Below are positions 56,946 to 64,000 of a DNA stretch of 64,000 nt, piece by piece. The translations under genes were made by a program, and so were the position numbers. The DNA is taken from assembly GCA_013376735.1 (NCBI GenBank), contig VINJ01000001.1:3658001-3722000 (forward strand). Reading direction: 5' to 3'. The notes under the pieces are model-generated. The model did not search any database. It was given only the letters and a program-made list of their open reading frames with translations, and was not told the DNA's origin. This stretch comes from a bacterium Scap17. Its GTDB lineage: Bacteria; Pseudomonadota; Gammaproteobacteria; Pseudomonadales; Halomonadaceae. Within the stretch, counting starts at the first letter, position 1. Each line of letters opens with the position of its first letter.

Positions 56946-59087
56946 TCAGACGCCGATCTGGCCGCCGTCTTCGCGCTGGATGACCACGGTCGCGGCGCGG
57001 GCACGCACACTGCCATCGGTCGCGGCGGTGGCGTCATCGCTCTGCGGCCAGTTGGCCGGGTGCTGGATGTTGATGAACATCGCGGTCTTGTCCTGGGTGG
57101 TGAAGATCCCGGTGACTTCACAACCATTCGGACCCACCGCAAAGCGCTTGAGCTGCGCCTGGTTGTCGGCACCGATCACGGCCGCGTCACCCTCGCCCTG
57201 CTCGAGACCTGCCGGCACGACCGCCAGCAGCTGGTCATTGGTGACCTCGGTGATGCCTTCGTAGCCGTTGTCCGTCTGGATCCACAGGATGCTGTCCTGC
57301 CCTTCGCGGCCGTCGAAGTAGAGGCCATCGGGACTGGCGAACTCGTTCATCTCGGTCAGGCCGGACAGGTTGTCGGCATCGCTGGCCGCTGCGCCGAACA
57401 CGAATATCTCCCAATCGAAGGCCTTGTGATCGCCCGCTTCACGCCAGCGGATGATCTGACCCGCTTCGTTGTTGCCACGCGGATTGGCCGCGTTGGTCGG
57501 CGCGGTCTTGTAACCGACACCCGGCTCCTCGATGGCGGTGCCATCGTTGGTGAAGGCGGCGTCAGTGCCTTCCTCGGTGCGCTTGGAGTTGTTGGTCAGC
57601 GTCATGTAGACCTCACCGGACACCGGGTCCACCGCGCCCCACTCCGGACGGTCCATCGGGGTCGCGCCCATCAGGTCAGCCGCATCGGTGGTGTGAATGA
57701 TGATGCCAGCCAGGTCATCGGCCGCCAGTCCCAGTGCCTCAGCCAGGGTGCGGCCATCCTTGGTCACGGCGTCCGGGGTCAGCTTGAGCCACGTGCCGGT
57801 GCCATCGGCGGAGAACTGGGCAACATACAGCGTGCCCTTGTCCAGGTACTTGTCGCCGATCGCCAGGCGGTCCTTGAAGTCACCGGCGCCACGGGCATCA
57901 GCGGCGTCCCACTTGGCGTCCGACACGAACTTGTAGATGTACTCGTTGCGCGAATCGTGACCGGAGTAGAAGACCACTGGCTCACCCTCGACCAGCTTGC
58001 CCGGCCAGCAACCTTCGTGACGGAAGCGGCCCAGCGCGGTGCGCTTGATGGCCTGCTCGCCGGTGTAGGGGTCGATCTCGACGATATAGCCGAAGGTCCG
58101 CGGTTCGTTGCGGTAATCCTTGTCGGCGCTGTCTGCCGTCGGCGTGTTGTCGAAACGCGCGAACTCGCCATCGACTTCACTGGCATCCCCGGCGGCGGTT
58201 TCCCAGCCATAACGGCCGCGCTCGGTCTCGATACCTAGACGATCGTCATCGGTCTGGCGATCGCTGCGCTTGACGAAGTAACCCGGCCAGTTCTCTTCAC
58301 AGGTCAGGTAGGTGCCCCACGGGGTGTAGCCGTTGGCGCAGTTGTTGTTGGTACCACGGGTGCGCATGCCATCCGGCGAGAAGGCCGTCTTGACGTAATC
58401 GCTGCCCGCCACCGGGCCGCTCAGCTTCATTTCGCTGGCGCTGGTGTAGCGGCGGTTGTAGCGCGAATCGCCCACCACTTCCCACTTGCCATTGCTGGCC
58501 TTCTTGACCTCGACGATGGTCACGCCGTGGGCATTGATCTCGGTGCGCACTTCATCGGCCGGACGCTTGCCGGAATCCGCATTGGTCGCACCGCCCTTGG
58601 GTGCCCACAGAGCATCCTGATCGATGTATTCGTTGTTCATGACCAGCAGGAAGTTGCTGGAGGCCGTGTCGTCGTTCAAGGCGAAGTTGTGCATGCCATC
58701 GTGATGCATGCCGACGGTGTTGAGCTGGATCTCCGGCGTCATCGCCAGGTCCTTGCTCCACTTGGGTGCCTTGGCATTGAGCGGCGTGCCCCACGGCGCC
58801 AGCACCTGTGCGGTATACCCCTTGGGAACCACGACTGCATCCGTGCGTGAACCCTTGATCGATTCGAAGGCCAGTGCCAGAGCCGTCTTCTCGCCCGCAG
58901 CATTGCTGGCGGCGTTGGCCGTGGTGCTAAGCCCCGCAAGACCGAAACCACCCAGCATGCTGGCCGCCGCCATGCCCAGGCCGCCCTGCAGGACACGACG
59001 ACGCGAGATGTGTCGTTCGATGACGGATGAGAACGTCTCGTTGCTGCTGGGATTCAGCAGGCGATGGTCTTCGATTTCCTTGCTCAT
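56946..59087 (-). CDS. phoX: PhoX-type alkaline phosphatase (DUF839), Tat-exported
   Basis: Calcium/iron-dependent phosphatase that releases phosphate from organic esters in the periplasm. The 713-residue protein has a twin-arginine motif at residues 28-34 (SRRRVLQ), a weakly hydrophobic stretch and a cleavage site near residue 59 (ANA|AS). Family blocks are TVGMHHDGMHNF, LVMNNEYID, CANGYTPWGTYLTCEENWPGYF, the YIVEIDPYTGE block, RFRHEGCWP, and DGLYFDGRE. TatABC is encoded 6 kb to the left. A Pho box about 92 bp upstream of the start suggests induction under phosphate starvation. It faces ppk1. Confidence 0.93.
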   Translation of the reverse strand: MSKEIEDHRLLNPSSNETFSSVIERHISRRRVLQGGLGMAAASMLGGFGLAGLSTTANAASNAAGEKTALALAFESIKGSRTDAVVVPKGYTAQVLAPWGTPLNAKAPKWSKDLAMTPEIQLNTVGMHHDGMHNFALNDDTASSNFLLVMNNEYIDQDALWAPKGGATNADSGKRPADEVRTEINAHGVTIVEVKKASNGKWEVVGDSRYNRRYTSASEMKLSGPVAGSDYVKTAFSPDGMRTRGTNNNCANGYTPWGTYLTCEENWPGYFVKRSDRQTDDDRLGIETERGRYGWETAAGDASEVDGEFARFDNTPTADSADKDYRNEPRTFGYIVEIDPYTGEQAIKRTALGRFRHEGCWPGKLVEGEPVVFYSGHDSRNEYIYKFVSDAKWDAADARGAGDFKDRLAIGDKYLDKGTLYVAQFSADGTGTWLKLTPDAVTKDGRTLAEALGLAADDLAGIIIHTTDAADLMGATPMDRPEWGAVDPVSGEVYMTLTNNSKRTEEGTDAAFTNDGTAIEEPGVGYKTAPTNAANPRGNNEAGQIIRWREAGDHKAFDWEIFVFGAAASDADNLSGLTEMNEFASPDGLYFDGREGQDSILWIQTDNGYEGITEVTNDQLLAVVPAGLEQGEGDAAVIGADNQAQLKRFAVGPNGCEVTGIFTTQDKTAMFINIQHPANWPQSDDATAATDGSVRARAATVVIQREDGGQIGV

Positions 59088-59178
59088 GTCGCTTCCCCGT
59101 AGTCAGGTTTCGGGTTGTTCTGTTCAGGCATGCCGCATGCGGGCTTGCCAAAGGCAACAAGAGTGATACGCGAGCCCG

Positions 59179-59196
59179 ATGACAATTCCGTGACGA
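59179..59196 (-). promoter_or_regulatory. Candidate Pho box (PhoB site) upstream of phoX
   Basis: On the minus strand TCGTCAC-GGAA-TTGTCAT resembles the tandem 7-4-7 PhoB consensus CTGTCAT-AAAT-CTGTCAT, with both GTCA cores kept at 11-bp spacing. It lies 92 bp before the phoX start, a sensible position for activation. Confidence 0.65.
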
Positions 59197-59220
59197 ACGG
59201 GCAACAAAGGCAAGAGACGA

Positions 59221-59254
59221 CAGCGCCCAACGGCCTTTCGACCGTTGGGCGCTG
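59221..59254 (-). terminator. Hairpin downstream of the DAHP synthase gene
   Basis: CAGCGCCCAACGG pairs perfectly over 13 bp with CCGTTGGGCGCTG around an 8-base loop, 88 bp after the DAHP synthase stop and just before the Pho box of phoX. There is no U-run. Confidence 0.65.
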
Positions 59255-59341
59255 GGGACCTCAGAGACATTCGGTGAATTCAGCAAATAGCGTGCAAGCG
59301 CTGAGTCATCTTCGGCCGTGACGAGTGGCTGACACCTGATG

Positions 59342-60502
59342 TCAGACTTGACGCAGGCGCTCGGCGGCCAGGCTCAGCAGGTGCTCGGTGGTTTCCCAGC
59401 CAAGGCATGCATCGGTGATGGACACGCCATGACGCAGTTGGGAGAGCTTCTCCGCTGCCGGCAAGGCCTGCTTGCCTTCATTGAGGTGACTCTCGAGCAT
59501 CACGCCGATCAAGGCATCATCCCCCGCCAGGCGCTGGGAGAGCACATCCAGCATCACTTCACTCTGGCGGCGGTGGTCCTTGCGGGAATTGGCGTGGCTG
59601 CAATCGACCATCAGGCGCGGCGTCAGGCCAGCGCCTTCCAGCTCACGCCGGCAGGCGGCCACCGAGGCGGCGTCATGGTTGGGCTGGCCATGACCGCCGC
59701 GCAGCACCACATGGGTATGCGGGTTGCCCGCGGTCTCGATCAGCGCCGGACGTCCGCTGTCATCCATGCCGAAGTGGCGATGCCCATGCGCCGCCGCCCC
59801 GATGGCCTGCACGGCGACCTCGACGCCTCCGTAAGTGCCGTTCTTGAAGCCCACCGCACAGCCGAGGCCGGAGGCCATCTCGCGATGGATCTGCGACTCG
59901 GTGGTGCGGGCGCCGATGGCCGCCCAGCCGAGCAGGTCTTCCAGGTAGGCGGCGGTCAGCGGCTGCAGCAGCTCAGTCGCCACCGGCAGGCCCAGCTGGT
60001 TGATCTCGCGCATCAGCTCGCGTGCCTGACGCAGGCCGGTAGCCATGTCATCGCTGCCATCCAGATGCGGATCATAGGCCAGCCCCTTCCAGCCCACTGT
60101 GGTGCGCGGCTTCTCGACATAGACACGCATCACCAGCTTGAGGCGATCACGCACCTGCGGTTCGATCACCGCCAGGCGCTGGGCGTACTCACGCGCGGCC
60201 TTGAGATCATGGATGGAGCACGGCCCGACCACCACCAGCAGACGATCATCGTCGCCGGCGAGAATGGCGTTGATCTCATCGCGATGCTGGCGAATCTGGC
60301 CGGCCAGGGCGGCGTCCACCGGCAGCTGCTCGCGCAATTCGCTGGCGCTGGGCAGGGCTTCACGACTGATGCGTCCGGGTGTGGTCAGTGTCTGGGCGGC
60401 ATCAGAGCGGGTCACGGTGGCGTTCTCGGCAGTCAAGGGGTCAACAGTGGCGTCGGCAGTGTGCGGGTTGGCGGTCAACACGCGTTCAAGGCTGGCGTTC
60501 AT
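59342..60502 (-). CDS. 3-deoxy-7-phosphoheptulonate synthase (class I, AroF/G/H family)
   Basis: First enzyme of the shikimate pathway, joining phosphoenolpyruvate and erythrose 4-phosphate. The 386-residue protein has an extended, low-complexity N-terminus (about 1-45). The catalytic core follows: LLVVVGPCSIHD, MRVYVEKPRTTVGWKGLAYDP, GWAAIGARTTESQIHREMASGL, VGFKNGTYGG, LRGGHGQPNHD, VDCSHANSRKDHRRQ, and ITDACLGWE. The feedback specificity (Tyr, Phe or Trp) cannot be decided from sight; the SGNPH/RGG region looks somewhat AroH-like. AGGAGAGA lies just before the ATG. A leader of about 500 bases with aromatic-codon ORFs precedes it. Confidence 0.95.
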   Translation of the reverse strand: MNASLERVLTANPHTADATVDPLTAENATVTRSDAAQTLTTPGRISREALPSASELREQLPVDAALAGQIRQHRDEINAILAGDDDRLLVVVGPCSIHDLKAAREYAQRLAVIEPQVRDRLKLVMRVYVEKPRTTVGWKGLAYDPHLDGSDDMATGLRQARELMREINQLGLPVATELLQPLTAAYLEDLLGWAAIGARTTESQIHREMASGLGCAVGFKNGTYGGVEVAVQAIGAAAHGHRHFGMDDSGRPALIETAGNPHTHVVLRGGHGQPNHDAASVAACRRELEGAGLTPRLMVDCSHANSRKDHRRQSEVMLDVLSQRLAGDDALIGVMLESHLNEGKQALPAAEKLSQLRHGVSITDACLGWETTEHLLSLAAERLRQV

Positions 60503-60546
60503 GGTCTTCTCTCCTGTGATGAAGCCTCGGCTCCATCACGCAATAT

Positions 60547-60714
60547 TCATTCTGACAGACAGGGACTTCGCGAATCGTCACCCCGGTGTTGCTCGCCCTG
60601 CCCCGCGGTGACAGCGGAAAGAGGCAGGACGCCGCTAAATCGCCAGCGCCAATAACCATGCACGACCCGAGCGGAGGCAAGAGAAAAGCGGGTAGTCAGG
60701 ATAGTGGTGCGCAT
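60547..60714 (-). CDS. Putative second leader ORF with YWRWRF, upstream of the DAHP synthase gene
   Basis: This 55-codon frame begins MRTTILTTRFSL behind a good GAGAGGA site (six bases before the ATG at 60714; another ATG at 60720). It contains GYWRWRF with codons TAT TGG CGC TGG CGA TTT, echoing the YWYWF of the first leader. It continues about 28 codons beyond that block before stopping, which is long for an attenuator peptide. It lies 44 bp before the DAHP synthase start. It may be a second control point, a decayed duplicate or a chance frame. Confidence 0.35.
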   Translation of the reverse strand: MRTTILTTRFSLASARVVHGYWRWRFSGVLPLSAVTAGQGEQHRGDDSRSPCLSE

Positions 60715-60804
60715 GGTCATTCCTCTCGTCATTCATGCTGCAATCATTGTCGGCACGTTAGGGTGACATGCCTCTCGTCATGGATTTCGCAAGGCCCGAA
60801 ACGC

Positions 60805-60840
60805 AAGAACCCCCGGCCGTGGCTGCGACCGGGGGTTCTT
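60805..60840 (-). terminator. Probable attenuator terminator in the DAHP synthase leader
   Basis: AAGAACCCCCGG pairs perfectly over 12 bp with CCGGGGGTTCTT around a 12-base loop. On the minus strand TTGCGTTTCG follows. It lies about 40 bases after the leader peptide stop and 300 bases before the structural gene, with no other minus-strand gene that it could end. Confidence 0.7.
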
Positions 60841-60867
60841 CAAGGTGGTGGCAGCCCGTGCGAGACA

Positions 60868-60892
60868 GGCGCGCCGTAACCTCAGGCGCGCC
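60868..60892 (-). promoter_or_regulatory. Pause-type hairpin overlapping the leader peptide stop
   Basis: GGCGCGCC pairs with GGCGCGCC around 9 bases that include the TGA stop of the YWYWF leader ORF. A ribosome stalled at the Tyr/Trp codons would leave this hairpin partly free, while one reaching the stop would cover it, as attenuation models require. The alternative antiterminator was not resolved by eye. Confidence 0.5.
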
Positions 60893-60998
60893 CCTGTGTA
60901 AACCAATACCAATAGCCGGCCGCACACGCCGCCGTCACGACCTGGCCCGAAGGGCAGGCAGCGACAGTGAACGGGCGGTGGCTGGTGGTCTGATTCAT
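60882..60998 (-). CDS. Aromatic leader peptide of the DAHP synthase gene (attenuation)
   Basis: The 38-residue ORF ends AAGYWYWFTQGRA, with five aromatic codons in a row (TAT TGG TAT TGG TTT, 60913-60899) five codons before the TGA stop. Runs of control codons followed by hairpins are the hallmark of amino-acid attenuators such as trpL and pheL. The stop lies inside a GC-rich hairpin and an intrinsic-type terminator follows at 60805-60840. The ATG at 60998 has a poor ribosome site; a GTG 20 codons later (18-residue peptide) is an alternative start. The mix of Tyr, Trp and Phe codons would report all three end products of the pathway. Confidence 0.7.
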   Translation of the reverse strand: MNQTTSHRPFTVAACPSGQVVTAACAAGYWYWFTQGRA

Positions 60999-61229
60999 GG
61001 GGCGGGCCGATATCCAGTGGTGACGATGAAAAAGGTGTTAGGCCTATCCTTGCACTCCAGATCGTCCTGCGCAAGCGTGAACCGGCAACAAACCGTTGCC
61101 CGCACGCATAAAGAAGGGCTATCAGCCTGAAGTGGCATCAGTATAATCTTTGGTTGTCGAGCAACATGATCGGCAACACGCATTCGTCCAGCGGTGCCTG
61201 ACACCGCGCCCACAGCTTGGAATGCATGC

Positions 61230-61784
61230 ATGCAGGATTCCCGAAATGATGCACTGATTGAGTATCTGTCGGGATGCGCCCGGCAGGATGCCAAGGCACT
61301 GGATCAGCTCTATCGAGCGACCAGTGCGCATCTATACGCTCAGTTGCTGCGTATCTTGAGACATGAGGCATCCGCGCAGGATTGTCTTCAGCAGGTCTAC
61401 ATCCGGGTATGGGCCGCCGCCAGCCAGTACGACGCCGGCCGCGCCCGCCCGATGACCTGGCTCGGCACCATGACCCGCAACATCGCCATCGACTGGATAC
61501 GTCGACAGCGACCCAGCGAGCATGACAGCGATGAATTGATCGCCGCCATGCCGGGGCGGAGTGATATCGAGGCAGATGTCGACCTGGCCCAGCACAGTGG
61601 TGAACTCCACCAGTGCCTGGCCGAGCTGAATGACGATCAACGCCGCGCCCTGGAACTGGCCTACTTCGAAGGCCTCACCCACCAGGATCTGGCCAATCAA
61701 CTGGACCAGCCCTTGGGCACCGTCAAGAGCTGGGTCCGTCGTGGACTCGAGAGGTTGAAGACATGCATGAGTCATTTGATCTGA
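61230..61784 (+). CDS. ECF RNA polymerase sigma factor
   Basis: Alternative sigma factor of the SigK/RskA-linked type. The 184-residue protein has region 2 (ALDQLYRATSAHLYAQLLRIL, the DCLQQVYIRVW helix, MTWLGTMTRNIAIDWIRRQR) and region 4 (LNDDQRRALELAYFEGLTHQDLANQLDQPLGTVKSWVRRGLERLK). A GTG at 61194 would add 12 residues, but the ATG at 61230 has GGA at good spacing. The next gene overlaps by 22 bases and encodes its probable anti-sigma factor, so the two are translationally coupled. No typical ECF autoregulatory promoter was recognised upstream. The inducing signal is unknown. Confidence 0.93.
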   Translation: MQDSRNDALIEYLSGCARQDAKALDQLYRATSAHLYAQLLRILRHEASAQDCLQQVYIRVWAAASQYDAGRARPMTWLGTMTRNIAIDWIRRQRPSEHDSDELIAAMPGRSDIEADVDLAQHSGELHQCLAELNDDQRRALELAYFEGLTHQDLANQLDQPLGTVKSWVRRGLERLKTCMSHLI

Positions 61785-62473
61785 GCGACCCGGAACTGCG
61801 CGAAGCCGCAGCGGGCGAGTATGCGCTCGGCACATTGACACGCGACGAGCGCGCGGCATTCGAGTCACTGCTGGCCGTCAGCCACGACCTGCAACGTGAT
61901 GTGGAGCGCTGGCGCGAGCATCTCAACGTGTTCAATGAACAGCTTCCCCCCGTCACGCCACCGGCCCATGTCTGGCAAGGCATCGCCGAGGCGACGGGGA
62001 CCGCCCGTCAGCCCTGGTGGCGTCGCCTGGGCCTGTGGCAGGGCATGACCGCCACGGCGTTCAGCCTGGCGCTGGCAGTCACCCTGACCTTCAGCCTGGG
62101 GCACAACGCAGGCATGGAGAGCGACTACGTGTTCGTGGTCAACAACCCTGACAGCAGCCCCGGCTGGATCGTCAACGCCTCCCACTCGGGCGAGATGATG
62201 GTACAGGCCGTCAGGCCCGAAGCGCCGGCCCCCGGCAAGGTCTGCGAGCTGTGGCTGATGGCCAAGGATGGCAAGGAACCGATGTCACTGGGCATCCTGC
62301 CGCACTCCGGCACCATGAAGGTCGAGGTGCCCAAGGAGTATCTGGCCGCCTTCCCCGACAGCGATCTGGTGATCACGCTGGAAAGCCCGCAGGGCGCGCC
62401 CTCCGGCAACCAGATGGGCCCGACCCTCAAGAAGGGTCAGCTGACGCCGGTCGAGGGCCGCCACATCCTGTAA
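61763..62473 (+). CDS. Membrane anti-sigma factor (RskA C-terminal domain family)
   Basis: This 236-residue protein has an N-terminal anti-sigma region (ELREAAAGEYALGTLTRDER, a zinc-less anti-sigma-like helical domain) and one membrane helix at about residues 94-112. The periplasmic anti-sigma-K domain follows (YVFVVNNPDSSPGWIVNAS, GKVCELWLMAKDGKEPMSLGILP, DLVITLESPQGAPSGNQMGP). It overlaps the sigma gene by 22 bases and is expected to hold that sigma factor at the membrane until a periplasmic signal releases it. It lacks the HxxxCxxC zinc motif of ZAS-type anti-sigmas. Confidence 0.9.
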   Translation: MHESFDLSDPELREAAAGEYALGTLTRDERAAFESLLAVSHDLQRDVERWREHLNVFNEQLPPVTPPAHVWQGIAEATGTARQPWWRRLGLWQGMTATAFSLALAVTLTFSLGHNAGMESDYVFVVNNPDSSPGWIVNASHSGEMMVQAVRPEAPAPGKVCELWLMAKDGKEPMSLGILPHSGTMKVEVPKEYLAAFPDSDLVITLESPQGAPSGNQMGPTLKKGQLTPVEGRHIL

Positions 62474-62517
62474 GCGCTTCGCCAGTGCAGGATGTCATAA
62501 CAACGGTCGCAACAACG

Positions 62518-62551
62518 AAAAAAGCCCCCGCTAAGAAGCGGGGGCTTTTTT
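62518..62551. terminator. Terminator of the sigma/anti-sigma operon
   Basis: AAAAAAGCCCCCGCT pairs perfectly with AGCGGGGGCTTTTTT over 15 bp around a 4-base loop. It works in both directions and lies 44 bp after the anti-sigma stop; on the minus side it follows folM. Confidence 0.92.
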
Positions 62552-62625
62552 GTGCGGTGCTCAGGTCTCGAATGTCACGCCTCGAAAATCAAAAGCGATA
62601 ACCGAAAGACCACTGACACACGCTA

Positions 62626-63339
62626 TCAGCGCAGGTGGCGCCCCCCATCCACCGGCAGGGTCGTGCCCGTGACATAGGGACTATCCAGCAGATAGCGCAG
62701 TGCCTGCCAGATGACGCCTGGCCCGGGCACCTGCTGCATCAACGACTTGGCGCGCGCACGCTCGGCATAGTCATCATCATCGCCTGGGCGCAGCATGATC
62801 AGCGCCGGCGCGATGGTATTGACCTGGATGCGCGGCGCGAACATCGACGCGAACGACAAGGTCAGGTTCTCGAGCCCGGCCTTGCTGGCCGCGTAGGCCG
62901 CATGCTTGCGCGAGCCCTTCTGGACCACGAAGTCACTCATGTGGACGATATCCGCCTGCGTCTCGACCCCGGCTTCCAGCAGGTCGCGCAATCCCAGGTT
63001 GATCAGATAAGGCGCCTGCATATGGACACGGAACAGATGCTCGAATACCTCATCCTGCCCCTCGCCGTCACCATCCGGTGCCCAGTCGCTGGCATTGTGC
63101 ACGATGGCCCGCAGCGTCGGCGTCAGCTCGCGAATCGCGGCGATGAAAGTTCGGATGCCCGCCTCGCTGGAGAAATCCGCCTGAACGGTGCGGATACCCA
63201 GCGCACGCAGAGCATCGAGCTCTTCGCGTTCGCGTCGATAGCTGACGATGACGGGGTGCCCATCATCGATCAGTCGCTCGGCACAGTAACGCCCCAGCCG
63301 CTGGGCACCACCGGTGATCAGGATCGGGGACTGACTCAT
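62626..63339 (-). CDS. folM: Dihydromonapterin reductase (SDR family)
   Basis: Short-chain reductase that makes tetrahydromonapterin and can reduce dihydrofolate. The 237-residue protein has the nucleotide motif ITGGAQRLGRYCAERL and SYRRERE with an Arg suited to NADPH. It also has VHNASDW (NNAG-type), catalytic Ser and YxxxK in HMSDFVVQKGSRKHAAYAASKAGLE, and a TTLPVDGGRHL end. It differs from FabG mainly in the N-terminal GGAQRLG and VHNAS motifs that mark FolM. A partial flavin reductase gene lies 29 bp upstream in the same direction. Confidence 0.88.
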   Translation of the reverse strand: MSQSPILITGGAQRLGRYCAERLIDDGHPVIVSYRREREELDALRALGIRTVQADFSSEAGIRTFIAAIRELTPTLRAIVHNASDWAPDGDGEGQDEVFEHLFRVHMQAPYLINLGLRDLLEAGVETQADIVHMSDFVVQKGSRKHAAYAASKAGLENLTLSFASMFAPRIQVNTIAPALIMLRPGDDDDYAERARAKSLMQQVPGPGVIWQALRYLLDSPYVTGTTLPVDGGRHLR

Positions 63340-63368
63340 GTCACGCTTTCCTCGTACCGGAAACTCAT

Positions 63369-64000
63369 TCAGGCAGGCATCAGAGCCGGGTCCAGCAGCG
63401 GCTCGCGTGGCGCATAGCTGAAGACATCGGAGCTCAGCGCGCTGGCCTCGACTCCCAGGGGCGTCAGTGCGTCGACGCAGGCATAGACCATGCCCGGCGA
63501 CCCAGACAGATAGACCCGCTTGCCTGCCATGCTGTCGGCGTGCTCACGCAGCGCCTGGTCGATACGACCGATATGGCCCTTGAAGCTCGCCTCGACCCCG
63601 GCCGCTTCCAGCGCGCGATGATGGGCGTCACCGTGTGTCGGTGCCTCCTCCAGCACCGGCACATAACGGAAATTCGGCTGGCTGGCAGCCCAGTTGAGTG
63701 CCGCACTCTCCAGATACAGATCGCGACGCTCACGCGCGGCCCACCACAGCTCGATGGGCTGGGTCAGGCCACGCGCAAACGCCGCCTGCAGCATGGCGTG
63801 CATCTGCGAAAACCCGGTGCCGGCACAGATCAGCACGATGGGGCTGGGGTCGTCGAGGTCCAGCACGCACTCACCACTGGGCAGGCGTAGCTCAAGTTGA
63901 TTGGCCGCGACCAGCAGGCTGCGCAGACGCGCGGAATTACTGCGTTCCGGCCAATGCTGGATATGCAGCTCCAGCACGCCATCATCACTGGCGGCATTGG
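63369..64000 (-). CDS. NAD(P)H-flavin reductase-like protein, C-terminal part (cut by window edge)
   Basis: The frame stays open to the right edge (reads NAASDDGVLELHIQHWPERS from 63998). The visible 209 residues hold the end of an FAD-binding domain (LELRLPSGECVLDLDD) and the NAD-binding domain of the ferredoxin reductase fold: PIVLICAGTGFSQMHAMLQAAF, PIELWWAARERRDLYL, and VYLSGSPGMVYACVDAL ending in the conserved aromatic/acid tail. It resembles Fre/LuxG flavin reductases and CDP-6-deoxy-glucoseen reductase-type proteins. The start and any N-terminal 2Fe-2S domain lie outside the window. Confidence 0.88.
   Translation of the reverse strand, partial: NAASDDGVLELHIQHWPERSNSARLRSLLVAANQLELRLPSGECVLDLDDPSPIVLICAGTGFSQMHAMLQAAFARGLTQPIELWWAARERRDLYLESAALNWAASQPNFRYVPVLEEAPTHGDAHHRALEAAGVEASFKGHIGRIDQALREHADSMAGKRVYLSGSPGMVYACVDALTPLGVEASALSSDVFSYAPREPLLDPALMPA

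Overview
The window is about 60% G+C and reads as a continuous piece of a gammaproteobacterial chromosome. It is almost entirely conserved housekeeping genes. The gene order closely follows blocks known from Pseudomonas: alaS-lysC-csrA, recX-recA-cinA/mutS-fdxA, eno-kdsA-pyrG, pilMNOPQ-aroKB-gltBD, rpmE-priA-argS-hslVU, ubiE-ubiJ-ubiB-hisE-tatABC, and hemB-ppk1. An oxaloacetate decarboxylase sodium pump lies at the left edge. The combination suggests a Halomonadaceae member (Halomonas/Cobetia type); the taxon is inferred and was not tested. No insertion sequence, prophage, CRISPR array or foreign island is visible.

Layout. 0-2 kb: oadG/oadA (minus) and dusC (plus). 2.4-2.8 kb: two identical tRNA-Arg(ACG) genes and tRNA-Ser(GCT). 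3.2-10.6 kb: csrA, lysC, alaS, recX, recA and a pncC-type amidase on the minus strand, with a LexA box ahead of recA. 10.8-14 kb: mutS and fdxA. 14.1-15.1 kb: no credible protein gene, but a minus-strand RNA packed with GGA hairpins, with a strong terminator and a perfect GacA box upstream. 15.2-27.6 kb: eno, kdsA, pyrG, gltD, gltB, aroB, aroK. 27.6-32.7 kb: the pilMNOPQ type IV pilus alignment/secretin operon, divergent from ponA. 35.6-46.6 kb: a DUF481 protein, malic enzyme, rpmE, priA, argS, an FtsN-like SPOR protein, hslVU behind an RpoH-type promoter, and a DUF971 protein. 46.7-52.7 kb: ubiE-ubiJ-ubiB, hisE, tatABC, elbB. 53.4-59.1 kb: hemB, ppk1 and a Tat-exported PhoX phosphatase behind a candidate Pho box. 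59.3-61 kb: a DAHP synthase gene preceded by aromatic-codon leader ORFs. 61.2-64 kb: an ECF sigma/anti-sigma pair, folM and a partial flavin reductase.

How the parts connect. The most notable element is the sRNA at about 14.14-14.91 kb. It looks like an unusually large CsrB/RsmZ-family RNA that would sequester CsrA, whose gene is 11 kb away in the same window. It sits next to fdxA, where Pseudomonas carries the much shorter rsmZ. A second regulatory element is the leader of the DAHP synthase gene. It encodes a short peptide ending in Tyr-Trp-Tyr-Trp-Phe shortly before two hairpins, which fits attenuation by aromatic amino acids. Phosphate genes (ppk1, phoX) lie near tatABC, which would export PhoX. 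All coordinates, counts and pairings were read by hand, without database searches or folding software.
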